The translations under genes were made by a program, and so were the position numbers. Under the pieces are notes generated by a model. It saw only the letters and a program-made list of their open reading frames with translations, was not told the origin of the DNA and did no database searches. A stretch of 64,000 bases of DNA. Origin: Adiantum capillus-veneris (lineage: Eukaryota > Streptophyta > Polypodiopsida > Polypodiales > Pteridaceae). The DNA is taken from assembly GCA_014529385.2 (NCBI GenBank), contig CM043962.1, positions 48,115,598 through 48,179,597 on the forward strand. The letters are read 5' to 3'. Below, piece by piece: positions 22,606 through 34,613 of the stretch (the stretch's first letter is position 1; each line of letters starts with the position of its first letter).

Positions 22606-23094
22606 TGTCACAAATTGGTGACGTGGCAGGCCCCCGGACACACACACTGCTGGCAAGCTCTTGAAATGCGCCGACAGGCTTATGTGGCAAACTATACGGA
22701 CGCTCGTAATTTCCAATGATTGCTGACGTGGTAGTATGTACGGATCTCCGCAAATTATGCTGGCTGAATTTGACAGCTTTTGGGTTACATTTGCTTTTGA
22801 GTTTAAGCTTTTGGGCTCTGCTTTGGGGTATCCCTTGTAAGAATAAATAAGTCCAAGGGCCTCATTACTCAGAGCATCTGGACGCAGAGTCTGAGTGTGA
22901 GTTCCCGCGGACTCTCTTGTACTTAGCACACAGATTAATATAAAAAGAAATACCGAAAGGGGCGCCAATCTTTGGGGCCAATACCTCTTGGCACGGAACT
23001 ACGCTGGGCCGTGTCGTCGTTTGTGAACTGTTTGAAAGTGAATCTCTCTTGTGTCGCGGTAGAATCTTAACTTGGGGTGTCCAAGTTTGTTACA
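22606..23094 (+). mobile_element. 3' LTR (TGTCACAAA family)
   Basis: It runs from TGTCACAAATTGGTGACG after the polypurine tract to TCCAAGTTTGTTACA. The inverted LTR at 40012-40577 has the same ends (TGTCACAAAC...GTTCGTTACA) and fixes them independently. Inside, at 22944-22966, is the AAAGAAATACCGAAAGGGGC block also found in the LTRs of elements A and B. Confidence 0.8.
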
Positions 23095-23402
23095 GTTTCC
23101 ATGTGTTTTGGCTCAAAAGGCTTCCAGTCACCCTTTAAGGGCCTGTTCCCACAGTTGAACCTGCAGCAAATCTGAAGACATCTTCAAAGCAAGCTCGAAG
23201 GCTATTCAAGAGCTTTAAGGTTCCATAAAACATCAAAGTTCAAAGTTTTTCATTCAAAACTTCAAGAGTCTCAACAAGACTAATCAAAGGTAAAATTTTC
23301 CTCTTCGAGCTTACCAAGGATTTCTCAAGCTTCAAATATTTTCTATTGAAGGGTGACTCCACTTTTTTAAGTGGAGGGGTACTTCACATAGAAACATTTA
23401 AG

Positions 23403-23408
<6 letters not shown>

Positions 23409-23454
<46 letters not shown>
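23409..23454. repeat. (CT)n microsatellite
   Basis: About 23 CT units lie in the presumed 5' untranslated region of the Copia-like gag element. Confidence 0.95.
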
Positions 23455-23457
<3 letters not shown>

Positions 23458-23825
23458 TTAAAACTTAAAAAATCTTGCAGCCAAGCACAATAAACTTGCA
23501 AACAAATTTTCTATCTTCTCCGAAGAAGAATTTGTGTTCGTGTAAAGAGGTAGACACTGGCTAGTAGAGTTTCCTAAGCTAAGACCCCTCTATTAGCGCA
23601 ATGGAAGAGAAGGGGCTTGGGAAATTTAACGGGGAGGGCTTTCATACTTGGCAAACCAAGTTAAAAGGCTACTTAATGAAAAGCAGTTGTGGGGTATAGT
23701 CAAGCCAACGCTCACCGATCCGACATCTACTGTTGGTGTGCTAGTACTGACACGAGCTATGAGTGCACAAAATTAAGCCAAGGACGAGCAGGCATTAGGA
23801 ATCATAATTATTGCACTACATCACA

Positions 23826-24438
23826 ATAATTATTGCGGATGGGGAGATAATGCTCCCCTTCGTATGCTGTTATTTTGAATCCGGTCACTTTCGGGGAAAT
23901 GACGTAATTCTCCCCAAGAGAAGCCAGATGAGCTACAAGAGTGCCCAAGTGCCATTCCTCCTCGGGGGGGGGGGGGGGGGGGGGTCAACTTCACCTAAAA
24001 GAGGTTGGGAGGTGCAAAAGGGAGACACCACCAACCTCAGCGGATGCCACCTGTGAGCCGATGCCCTTCCAAGTGCGTATGGCATTTCCTAGGGGAAAAC
24101 CATCAGGTTACAAAGGCAGTTTAGTGAGGTGAGCGATAAGTTACATGGAGGAGGCAACTCCAAAGGGAAGACCGAAGCAAGTCCCGCAGTATCTGGGCCT
24201 CTGAACAGAGGTACTTGGTCGCTGTGACGCCCAAATCAAGTTGGCGAAATGGGTCCCTCAAGGGAATAGTCATGGCTAAGAGTGTAGATAATTCTGGCCT
24301 CTCGTAGTCCAGAGGAAACTAGTGACAAAAGCGTTTGCCTTCGGATTCTGGGTGCAAAGTCCTGGTTGTTCTTCTTGTGCTCTTTTCTGGTATATGAGGA
24401 GAGCGGCCAGGTGTGCCCTACCCGAATCCGAAACAAAA
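23826..24438. mobile_element. 613-bp insertion in Copia gag with 12-bp target duplication
   Basis: CACTACATCACA occurs at 23814-23825 and again at 24439-24450, exactly flanking sequence that interrupts the gag reading frame. The insert ends in an A-rich string (CCGAAACAAAA), so together with the 12-bp duplication it looks like a target-primed retroposon (SINE or truncated LINE). It contains a 21-base poly-G tract at 23964-23984. I find no convincing pol III boxes or RT motif, so its family is unknown. Confidence 0.7.
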
Positions 24439-25002
24439 CACTACATCACACTTTATTGATGATTGTGATACCTGATTAGCTGCATGGGAAGCACTAGAAA
24501 AAAACTTTTGAGATAGGAAAAAGAAAAGCAAAGTAAGCTTAAAGAAAAATCTATACAAATTGCAAATGGAACATAACGAAGATATTGCAAGCTCGGTCAA
24601 TCGCCTCAAAAGCATGACCACACAACTAGCTTATGTAACCAATGCAGTACCAAAGGAGGACAAAATTGTAGTTCTTCTAGCAGGCTTACCACCTAGCTTT
24701 GACGAGATAAAGACCATCATTGAGGAGAAGGATCCAAAGCCAGATTTTCAAGATGTCATCAACTCTTTAATGGAAGAAGCAAGGGAGGAATGCTACTTCA
24801 GGGGGCTTTTATAGTTGGCTTTAGTAACAAAACTTGTTTCAAGTGTGTCAAAGAAGGGCACATAGCAAAGGATTGTCTAGCATCGAAGACTTGCAGTATT
24901 TGCGGAAAGAAGGATCATCTTCCTTCGAAGTGTTTCAAAAGGGACAGAGGCAACACCAGCAGAATTCCAAGGCCCAAAGCGTATTTGGTAGAAGTAGACA
25001 AA

Positions 25003-25043
25003 GATGAAGATGAAGATGAAGATGAAGATGAAGATGAAGAAGA
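25003..25043 (+). repeat. (GATGAA)n hexamer repeat in gag tail
   Basis: About six GATGAA units encode a run of alternating Asp and Glu near the C-terminus of the Copia-like gag. Confidence 0.9.
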
Positions 25044-25308
25044 AGGCGGCAATAGCCTTTTGGTCTACGACGACATTCTCTAGCTTTTGTTTTGGCATTT
25101 CCCTTTCAGTTGTATTTGTTTGAAGATAGCTTGGACTAGCTTGGTCTCAGTTTTATACATTTGTTTGAGGTGAGGTGTTTGAGTGTCTCTTGGATTAAAG
25201 ATAGTTTGTCTCCTGGATTGGAGATGTTCTTTTTGCTCCTGGATTGGAATGTGCCAGAGATGTCAGTTTTCTTCAGTTTCCTCCTAGTCCAAACCTCAAG
25301 GTGAGGAT

Positions 25309-25628
25309 TGTAAAGTGTGAGCTTTGTCCTAAAGTGTGAGTCAAGGAGAGAAGTGGAATTATCTCACATGCAGTGGTGCAAGGGTGTAGAGCTAATTAAA
25401 GCTCATTTCATGAATGAATAAACACAAGTCTATTTTGCATTACATCTCTCTTGTTTATGGTGAGCTTGTGATGGCTTAGCAACAATTCAAGATCGTGTTT
25501 ATGAGTCCAAGTTAATTGATCTTGGAACCTAATTCGCTTGAATGATAATCTAGCCAACACACACTCACTTGTGTGCACCATGTTTCTCTTTCATCCACCA
25601 TAGCTAGCACGATCCCATTCCCATCACC
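25309..25628 (+). mobile_element. Probable 3' LTR of the gag-only Copia-like element
   Basis: A purine-rich AAGGTGAGGAT immediately precedes TGTAAAGTGTGAGC, the expected polypurine tract followed by TG. The right end is not fixed; I place it near CCCATCACCCATA by the CA rule only. No matching 5' LTR was recognised upstream of 23601, so the boundaries are tentative. Confidence 0.4.
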
Positions 25629-25849
25629 CATAGTGGGGTAGCCCTAGGGTGGCCAGTGGGTAGAAGGGAGCAATTGCTTGCGTTTTTGAGGAGCCTCTTC
25701 CCACCCTTTTTGACAGCCCATGCATTTGTGAGTCACAAGCAGATCGATAGTAGTGATGAGCAGCTGTCACAAGACGGGCACCACGTGCTAATAGAAAAGA
25801 ATAGAGTGAACAGACTTTTAGCACTTCAATAACAATTGAATTGAGAGAC

Positions 25850-26794
25850 AGAGAGACGACATGCGACACGGAGTGGCAATTCCACCCCAAAGAGTATTGG
25901 CCCCAAACCTTGGCGCCCCTTTTGGTATTTCTTTATATTGCATCAACATAGTCATAGTTTTTTTCTCACGTGCATGATTGGCCAACCATGCTTCCGGACG
26001 TGTACGAGTCCGATTGAAGTATGATTGGGGTTTCCATACGTGGGGCAGTGATTTTAAAAACTGGCCAGATTTTAGGCGTTTTTGAACCGGATGGGCATTT
26101 CGCCCATGTGCGAACCCTTTGCCCTATAGTGCTATTACAATATACCAAGGAGTGGTTTATTGTATTCTGTGGTTTTTGTGCTACTCTCTAGTGTTTTCTA
26201 GGGTGCTGTATGGTATCCCACGCATGGAATCTTCAGGGGGTCTGAACCGGGCTTGTGGCGGGCTTCCATACCCGCCTGCGTATGCCGCATGGTTGACGTT
26301 AGAAAAAACTATGAACACAGTACAAGTCGATACTCCAGACTTTTCACCTTCTCCAGGAAGCATGCCGGAGAATGAGCCCTAACCTCATATTTAAAGGCCC
26401 TTGGCCTGAAAAGCAGTTACAGTGAAAAGCTTCAGACTCAAAGGCAATTGGTCCAAAAAGTGTCAAAATCTGCGCGATTTGCGGGAATTCGCACAACTGC
26501 CACGTCAGCACTGTTAGCGCGCTTTGGGGAAATCTGCCACCTCAGCACTATTAGCGGAAAATCCAAAAAACTGCCACGTCATCAGTTGCTACGCAAATCC
26601 TTCTTTGTGTGTATGTGTGGGTCTTGCTTTATTTTAATCCTTTATGTCACTTGGGCCCCATCGGACGGGGTCCCATAAGTTGGTAGGACTTCTTCTTCTG
26701 TTGTTGCTTGTTCTTCTTAGGGTTTAGGCCCTTCGGCCGTGATCTGCAAGTTGGCTCCATTCTTCTGGGCTTGACATGTCAGCAATTTGTGACA
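25850..26794 (-). mobile_element. Inverted LTR of the TGTCACAAA family
   Basis: On the minus strand it starts TGTCACAAATTGCTGACATG at 26794, matching the start of the LTR at 22606. Near its other end it carries the shared GGGGCGCC / AAAGAAATACC block (25912-25936). The inner boundary on the left is not resolved. The sequence to its right is Gypsy pol on the opposite strand, so it is not simply that element's LTR. Confidence 0.6.
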
Positions 26795-26836
26795 GCAGCA
26801 GTAGAGGCGACGTGATTATCCAGATGCAAAGCACCA

Positions 26837-27690
26837 ATCAAACTTGAAGATTGTGTATGATGTCTGTAGCTTCTTGGGATTGCGTTCCTACTATAGAAGA
26901 TTCATTCGAAACTTTATCGAGATTACTTCACCCCTACATGCTTTACAAAAGAAAGAGGTCACTTTCAAATGGACACAAAAAGAGATTTGAGCCTTTAATC
27001 TCTTGAAGGAAAAGATGACTTTGGATGCAGTTTTCGTTTTGCCAGATCTTAGGAAGTCATTTTTGGTTTAGTGTGATGCATGTGGCAATAGTATTGGTGC
27101 AGTGTTAATGCAAGATGGACGGGAAGTAGCCCATGAAAGCAAAATCTTGTAAAGGTTAGAAAAGACTATGCAACTCTATGAGAAAGAGTTATTGGCTGTG
27201 ATTAATGTGCTTTCAAGTTGGAAACACTACGTGCTAGGTGCTGATTTTGTTGTCCAAACGGATCATCGGACGTTGCGATACTTTTTGACATTGTCAAAGT
27301 TATTTGAAAAGCATATGTGATGGGCAAACATCTCTTCTTTGTTCCACTTCAGATCGTGCATGTTTAAGGCAAAAAGAATGTTGTAGCTGATGCATTGTCA
27401 AGAAGACCACAAGTTTCAGCTGTGTCAATTTCTTATCATTGTGAGCTTGATGATATGAAGGAACAATATGCTACTGATGAAGATTTTGCAAGAATCTTTG
27501 GACGCTTGTTAGATGGACAACGCCATGAGCACTATATCATCTCCTCAGGAATGGTTTTATGATGATGCATGGAAGAATGTGTGTCTGCGACACAAGGTTA
27601 TGGTATAAAGTCATGTCCACCCTATGCAGGGCATCGCCGTATAGATGCGATAGTGACAGGCTACAACCGTCCAGATATTCATTTATTGGC
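26837..27690 (+). pseudogene. Gypsy RT end / RNase H / integrase-start fragment
   Basis: The translation closely follows element B: VCSFLGLRSYYRRFIRNFIE, SPLHALQKKEVTFKWTQKE, LPDLRKSF and CDACGNSIGAVLMQDG, then RNase H with YEKELLAVI and VQTDHRTLRYF, ending at an integrase zinc-binding remnant (YAGHRRIDA). Several TGA/TAG codons and at least one frameshift break it. No LTR is attached on either side in the right orientation, so it is a stranded fragment of the A/B family. Confidence 0.85.
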
Positions 27691-27754
27691 CTACTTGGAG
27701 GAGAGATTTGTCAAAGTGGATGATGCGGAAGCGTAGAGACGAAGGAGAGTGAGC

Positions 27755-27764
<10 letters not shown>

Positions 27765-27836
<72 letters not shown>
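27765..27836. repeat. (GA)n microsatellite
   Basis: About 36 GA units directly follow the Gypsy fragment. The region from here to 28326 holds no recognised gene. Confidence 0.95.
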
Positions 27837-27837
<1 letters not shown>

Positions 27838-28326
27838 TCTCTTGAACCAATCAACCTTCGCAATGAATAACTGATTGTGTATACAATGGAGGCAAGGGGT
27901 TGCTTATACAGCAACCTCAATGAATTGCCCTACCCAGACTTTGACAAATAAGTAAAATAAATATGTAAAAGTCAAACTAAATAATGGGTTCACATTGGGC
28001 AGTTCACTTGAGATGCCAAAACTCTTAACACCCTCTCTGCAGCTCATAGTGAACATCAATAGTGAGACCAAGTCGATGAAGAAGCTACCATGGACACCTC
28101 AGTAGAGGTACCTTCCATTGGATACACCTTGGATTTTCTACCCTCAACTTTGTACCTTAGAGTAATGCCATCTTGAGCATCGGTTGCCTATGTAGAAAAC
28201 TTGAACTGTAGACTACACTACGTCCAATAATCCCCATTCGTGAAGTGTGAACACATCACATCCATAATATAATACTCAAAGATATTGAAGTGTGCAACAC
28301 ATCCTGTCCATGATTCGACCAACAAT

Positions 28327-29338
28327 TGTCACGTGCACATCTAACCCTATGTGTACGTGGACAAGCTGTTCCTACTTCTAGGGTTTAGGAAGCCTAGGAA
28401 GTGTTCTGGCAACCCTGTGAGCCTACACAGGCCGTGCATGTCGAGGCACTTAGCGTAGTTTCATACCCTTTGATTGCACACCTAGCATGAGCGTCAATTT
28501 ATTAAGTGACTTAATTTACCAAATCGCGGGGGCTAAGGGAGCAACTGCTCGACCCAGTTCTCAACACATATAAAAGGACAGCCTTGGCGCTAGAGAGAAG
28601 CAGAAGACAGAAGGAGAGCACAGGCAGCAGGTGCACAGGCCCTCCCAGTGTTTCTCAAGTAGTTCAGCCCAGCGTTTTTACCAAGGCTAGTGTTTTTGCA
28701 GACCATCAACAGATTCAACAGACCTCAGCCAGCGTTTTGCAGATTCAGCCCAGATCAGCCAGCGTTTTTGCATTTCAGCCCTAGCTCGACTCGGCGATTG
28801 CAGATCAGCCCCACAGTTCCGCCATAGTAGCAGATCCACGGCAGATTACCTAGCATTTTCAGATTTCAGCTTTGATCACGTTGTCGTTGTCGACACGATT
28901 GTCGTCGTCGACATCGTCATCGTCATTGTCGTCGTCGACATCATTGTTGTTGTCGACATAGTCTCATCAAGTACCAGAGCATCTAGAAGCATTGTACCAG
29001 ACTTTGTGCAATCTAAAGCAAATACCTCTCTAGCAATAGAGAGGGGGGCCCTTGGAGGGGGGATTGGGATCCCATCTGGTGTCGTCTCTTCTCTCACTCT
29101 CTAGCACTCTTTTGCACTCTCACTCAGTTTGCATTCCACTCTCTTGTTTTGGTCATTGCACATTCTCTCATTAAGTCAAGGAAGGCTCTCCCTTCTGACA
29201 ATAAAAGAAACCTTGAGCACCCATTGATCACTCATCCTGAGCCATACCATGCTAAGTTGCAACCATTAACTCTAGGAGTAAAAGATTTGTGGAAGTGTAA
29301 AACCTAGATCCACCTTTTCAATTCCGTTGCACTTGACA
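28327..29338 (+). mobile_element. LTR of the TGTCACGTGCACAT family (copy 1)
   Basis: It starts TGTCACGTGCACATCTAACC and ends CCGTTGCACTTGACA. It shares with 38641-39857 the same start, repeated AGCGTTTT/CAGCCC blocks, the TAGAGAG-GGGGCCCTTGGAGG block and the terminal CCGTTGCAC region. Trinucleotide-rich TCGTCGTCGACATCGTC sequence lies near 28880-28960. Five-base flanks do not match (ACAAT/TTATG), so recombination or deletion has altered the site. Confidence 0.65.
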
Positions 29339-29380
29339 TTATGGCATGCATAGAGCTAGTTACCAGTACCTCACCTTAAG

Positions 29381-29610
29381 CAGGAGGGGATGTCTTCTGC
29401 ACATGGCTTTGTGTGCCATGCGGACATGCTTTATTCCCTAGATAAGATTTTGTAGAATCCTAGAAGGATTAATATTGGCAACATTGTGAGCCTGTTTGTA
29501 GGACCTGCATGTTTGGACGAGTCTGTTAGATTAGGTTTTCTCATTTTGGAACCCTCTTCCGTAAACGGATTGTACAAGCGCTTTGCCAGATGTTGTTACA
29601 GTACAATGGG
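29381..29610 (+). mobile_element. Polypurine tract plus truncated LTR start (same superfamily)
   Basis: CAGGAGGGGA is followed by TGTCTTCTGCACATGGCTTT at 29391. The next 200 bases parallel the first part of the LTR at 30793, sharing a GTTTTCxxxTTTTGxAACCCTCTT block, then homology fades. It marks the 3' junction of an otherwise lost element. Confidence 0.5.
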
Positions 29611-30411
29611 CATCTCTTGTGAGTCGTGACATTTATTTTTAGGTCAGAGAAATGCAACGAGTCATTCCGTGCGTCAATGGGATTTGTATTGTGCATTGCC
29701 ATAAGTGCTCTAGCTATGGTGTAAATATGGTATCAGTCTATGACAGAGGATCATGGATCGCGATCCATGTACCTATGTACCAAGAGAAAAATAATATGCT
29801 CTTAGTTGTATAGTGCGAAAATTCAGCAATGCAAATATAAGTGTTTTGGTAACCGTAAAGTACATTGCAACAACGATAATATATGAAACTCTCGCTTGAG
29901 AGGACTCCACTTGATGGAGGAGTACAATATTTGCTAGAGCCAGTTGTATGAACCCGTTTTTATGGTTGAAAACTGTCACAATAGCAATATAAAACTTGTC
30001 GCAGTTTGTCTTTGACTTTTAGGAAAACCCTAATACTAAAAAATGTTGAGGAACACCTCCAAACTGAAAAATACAGCATGGAAGGACCTGTTGCAACAAC
30101 ATTAGCCAACTTTGTCATGAGCAACCTCGCTCTGATACTAGTTGAAAGAGTGGAAACGCGTGCAAAACACCTATCACAAGGTGTGTAGACGTTGGAGGAA
30201 TATAAAGGAGGCAAGAAGAGCAGAAATGTGCGAGAGAAGAGAGCAGAGAGTGGTTGCAAAGCAAAAAAACGAGATTTGAAAGTGTACTTCTGTTGCACAC
30301 TCAAGTTTTAGGATGTCCTTTATATTTTTTAAGTTAGGGTACAATGTGTACACACTGTGTTCGCCCATTTAATGACCAAACACACAAATAATGAATAAAT
30401 GAGCCTTTACA

Positions 30412-30792
30412 CTAGTCTAGGATGTAGGGTATGATACAAGGGAGCCGATAGGTCTTTATTCCCCAAAAATAAGCACCCAGTAACAGTAAATCCCTTGATT
30501 CATTAATTGTACGGATAAATTGCCATAATTTGTGCACATGACAACATCCTCCTAGATCAAACGGCATATAGATTAGTTGCCATAGATCATAAGCATCATA
30601 ACTTCCACGTGGATCATAGGGTATAAGAGAAAGTCTCCATAGCATATTGTCAACATAAATTCCCACTCGGTCCATAAAATCTGTAGAACCAACATGATTG
30701 AATGGTAAAGTAAACTGAGATTCTCCGAAAAACATGGTATGATAGTCTGCAGCTCCTCGTTGATATAGAGTAGCAACGCCAGATTTTCCATA
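30412..30792. repeat. Region with degenerate 57-bp tandem repeats
   Basis: Between about 30522 and 30640 two 57-base units begin TTGCCATA, with a third, weaker one after them. On the minus strand they encode a 19-residue period (LWxLIYMPxD type); on the plus strand they read His/Asp-rich. The minus frame of 146 codons spans them but lacks support. The plus-strand His/Asp character echoes the repeat protein at 37485-37847. The stretch 29611-30411 shows no recognised feature. Confidence 0.45.
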
Positions 30793-31847
30793 CGTCACAT
30801 GCACATTGCTCTGTGTGCCACGTAGACATGCTTCGTGTACTTCTAGAGCCAATTCTGTACATATCTGTAGATAGGAGTCTCAAATCCTAGTGGCGAGTCC
30901 ATTAGATGAGGTTTTCCAGTTTTGAAACCCTCTTGCATAAATGGTTTGTACATGCGTTTTGACAGATGTTATTGCACTTCGGTTACATTTGACATGACTT
31001 GCATATAGGTCTAGGCTAGGTGAACGTGTCGGTCTAGTTCTTTCGTCAAATGGTTCACAAAAAGGTGAGTTATCGCATAGAAACTCCCATGTGCGCACAT
31101 TTGCACATGTTCATCACCTCGTACATTTTACCGACTTGGTACCAAAAAAATCAGTATATAAGAAGCAACAACCCTAATGTTTTTCATCAGTGTGGAGCGC
31201 CAACAGGAGAGCCCAACAATTTTGCATCTACATCCTTCGCGTCCCTCACGAGATGGATCAGCCTAACAGCCATCGTTTTCAGTTTTCAACCCATCTTCCT
31301 TGCCGGAAAGCCTCTCGTTTGCTAATGCAAACTCCATGTTTTGCAGCCTTGACCTTCGTCAGCCCATTAAGCCTCTTCTCGGCCATTCACTAGCTGCATC
31401 GAGTGCTCCCAGCATCATTTACTCCATCATTGTCTGCGTTTTTAGCCGCGCTTAACCCATCAATTTTGCTGCGGTTTTGCAGCGACCAGCGTTTTTACCC
31501 CCCCTCATCAAGACATACCCAAAGGTGCATCAAATCAGCCCATTTGAGTCAGTAGAGTCTGTGCTTGAGGTATTGCATGTGTGAAATCCCATTTACGCAA
31601 TCGAAAGCAATTACCACATCGGCAACGGCGTGGGGTGTCCTTGAGAGGGTTGGTATGGACCCCATTGCGTGTCGTTCTCCTTCTCTCTCTTTCTCTCTCT
31701 ACAGATCTCTACCTCTCTCTCTCTCTCTCTTTAAAAGGAACCATCATTCGTGCTTAGCAGCACACATTCAAGCAAGGAAAGAATTAAAGATTTGTGGAAG
31801 TGTGAAGTTTAGATCTTGTCACCATTTCAATTCCGTTGCATGTGACA
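30793..31847 (+). mobile_element. Probable solo LTR (TGTCACGTGCACAT superfamily, copy 2)
   Basis: It starts CGTCACATGCACATTG (first T of TG mutated) and ends CCGTTGCATGTGACA. It is flanked by CCATA on the left and CCATC on the right, a 5-bp target duplication with one mismatch. It carries AGCGTTTTT and CAGCCC blocks like other members. No internal region is joined to it, so a solo LTR is the simplest reading. 31848-32260 holds no recognised gene. Confidence 0.55.
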
Positions 31848-32259
31848 CCATCATAGGTAATAACTATAGGGAGTTGATTGCTTCCCTTCTAGTATCAAGA
31901 ACATAGATCTAGATTCTCTCTAGGAGAGAGAGGCCAGAAATCTTCTAGGACTTCATCCCACATCCGCGTAAGCTCTACATCTTCCTCATCTTTTGTTGTT
32001 GCATCAAATCACAGAAGGCTTGCCCTTGTTGGAATCTCCATCGGTTCTTTGTGTTTTCCCGCTGGGATTGGAGTGCTCTTCATCCTCCCACATAATTGTA
32101 GGCCGGATGCTATCCTCTTTGTCGGATTCACTGTTGGAACCCATGTGTGCTACAGAAAACAAATCGGATCCTCCGTAGGAGAAGGATTGTTTGAGCTCTA
32201 GTATTTCTAAAACAGGCTTGTACACCCAAGCGAGAAAGCAAGAGCAACACGGACTGAAT

Positions 32260-32384
<125 letters not shown>

Positions 32385-32649
32385 AATGAGATGAGATGAG
32401 ATATTAATGTCTTCAAAAGGCCAAAATGACCTATGAGACCAAAAGGTTACATGTCGTGAATCTAATACCAGGTCTGGGTACAAAAAGTACAAAGAACTGA
32501 AAATGAAAATAGTGGGTAGGGGTGGGGTGAAAGCTGATACAAAGGGGGATACAAAAGGGGAAAGGGGGGTGATACAATGGAGCTCTCTGACAATAGAGAC
32601 ATCAGTATCCAAAAGGCTGTAGAGCTCAACGTCCTCTACGGTAAGCACT

Positions 32650-33683
32650 TTGTCGAGACGGCTCCTATGTCGCGCCAGTATGGTATGAATCCTCTATCGC
32701 AATCTGCGTCGATGTCGGGGGCCCCCCATTCGTGGGCGACGGGACCGCCCCAAATCTATCGCCCGATCAAGCAGTATGCCTCTGGTGTTGTTATGTAGTG
32801 GGGGTTGCTCGACCTCCTCTGTTTGTGATTGAAAGAAATCTGTAATCTGCTGTGTTGTCGCTGGTTCTCTCTCATTGTGCCCCTCTTCAAGAGGTCCTCT
32901 CTGTGTTTGCAAATCTCTAGTAAGTATAATCCGAGGCATTTCTGATCCTGGTATCTCATGACTCTAGAAAGTTATCCAAAACCCTCTCTCAATAGACAGT
33001 GAAAGCGGCCTCATATCTCATAGTATACTGGGCACTGACATATAATGTAGCTCTATCTCGGGCTCTATTTGGCACACCTAACAAATCTTGGACTCAACGG
33101 GTACTCTAAATCAGCCTATCTCGATCATTAGCTGATGTGAGGATGTGCGTATCTGATCGATAGCACATCGTATCCCGTGGGATAGATGAGTATCCATGTA
33201 TCCTGCAGGGTCTGATCACAAAAGCATCCTCTGTAATCTGGAGAAGATGCTCTCTATAGAAAGCCATCTTCGTACCCAAGTCATGTGTAGGTTGTATCCA
33301 TGTCCTTTTCATATCGAGTCGAATCAAGTCCTATGTGATGAGCCTAGTAATCTCTGCCCTAGTGAGGGAGATGGAGGGTGCATCTAGAGAGTATTGAAAT
33401 GGGGGTAGCCAATCCATACTAAAGCCATGTAACTGAAACCAAGATGCCATCTCTGCATACCAACATGATCTATCTCCCTGCAATGCTAGTTGTCGCGAAG
33501 GCTCTAGTGCTGATCGAGCATATCTGTCTCTAGGGAGAGCCGAGGTGCTATGCATAAATGCAACAGATCGAGTGAGTGCTTCCACTACCAATGGAGGAGC
33601 AGCGAGCTCCGCCCTAACAATGTCATGTGGTACTGAGGCCTTGGCCCTAATCATCCGAGAAATCATAGACATGAAGGGCCTCT
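32650..33683 (-). pseudogene. LINE ORF2 C-terminal remnant
   Basis: The minus-strand frame reads VRAELAAPPLVVEALTRSVA shortly after its start. It continues past one stop (33328-33330) through RTWIQPTHDLG and further stops to about 32650. The pattern (V)RAE(L/F)xxPPLxxxAL matches the post-RT region of plant-type LINEs. Its upstream half is at 35385-35545, displaced by a solo LTR inserted between. Many stops look like CGA to TGA changes, as expected from cytosine methylation. The assignment to LINEs is by motif resemblance only. Confidence 0.5.
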
Positions 33684-33688
33684 CCATA

Positions 33689-34572
33689 TGTCAGGTGTAG
33701 CGGCAGGGAATAAGGATTTGGTCGGATCTAGTACTCAGCACACAAACACAAGGGACACTTTACTTCACTTGAAAGAACTGAACTGAACTGAAAGAAAGTG
33801 AGAGACAAGAGAGAGAAAAGAGACAACATAGGGATGTCGGGTCTTAACCCTCAAGGGCCCCCTTGCTATGTTGCTAGAGAAAGTACTTTCTTTATTCTTA
33901 CATAATGCTGATACAATGACTAAATGCTGAGATGTTGATGCTAAGAGGTATTGATGCTGTGGTACTTGATGATGACTATGTCGACGACGATGATGGTGTT
34001 GACGACGACGATGGAGACTGTGACGATGACGTCGTCGTCAAGTCCGGGATCTGCGACGATGGCGACGAAGGTGTTGTCATCAAGAATAGGGATCTATGAT
34101 GACGATGAGGAAGGTGTCGTTGTCAAGATAGGGACTGCGATGGCGATGACGACGACGACGACGGTGTAGACGACGACAGCGTCAAGGTTGAAAACTGAAA
34201 TCGCTAGATGCTCTGCTACTGTGGTGGTACAGCGGGGCTGATCTGCAACCGTCGAGTCGTGCAAAGGCTGAGAATGCAAAACGCTGGCTGATCTGGGCTG
34301 GAATTGCAAAACACTGGCTGTCTTGGCTGAAAACTGAAAACGCCAGGCTGATCTATTGCTACTTTCTTTATTCTTGCACAATGTTGATACAATGACTAAA
34401 TGCTGAGATGCTGATGCTAAGGGGTACTGATGTTGTGGTACTTGATGACGACTATGTCGACGATGGCTATGGAGACCGTGACGATGACGACAATGATGTC
34501 GTCGTCAAGTCCGGGATCTGCGACAATGGTGTCGAAGGTGTCATCTTCAAGATAGGGATCTGCGATGATGAC

Positions 34573-34613
<41 letters not shown>

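Larger units (their letters stand above)
19165..23094 (+). mobile_element. 5'-truncated Ty3/Gypsy chromovirus-like element
   Basis: It holds the end of protease, RT, RNase H, integrase and the start of a chromodomain-like region in the usual Gypsy order. A poly-purine tract and a 489-bp 3' LTR follow. The 5' LTR, gag and most of the protease are missing. The pol protein is a clear relative of elements A and B at 43834-64000, sharing blocks such as LKGESIP, HFQIVHV and EILVPE, but it is much more decayed. It lies in sense orientation in KH intron 1. Confidence 0.85.
23601..25083 (+). pseudogene. Copia-type gag with zinc knuckles, split by a 613-bp insertion
   Basis: ATG at 23601 begins MEEKGLGKFNGEGFHTWQTK, typical of Copia gag (LxxFxGxxFxxWxxK). 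After a frameshift the frame continues to about 23825, is cut by an insertion, then resumes near 24451 with AAWEALEKNF, NRLKSMTTQLAYVTNAVP and LAGLPPSFDEIKTII, the classic UBN2-type gag core. A first CCHC (CFKCVKEGHIAKDC) and a second Cys-rich knuckle (CSICGKKDHLPSKC) follow near 24838-24930. The frame then ends in an acidic tail of Asp-Glu repeats and stops at 25083. No protease, integrase or RT follows, so this is a gag-only relic. Several stops and two frameshifts are present. Confidence 0.75.
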
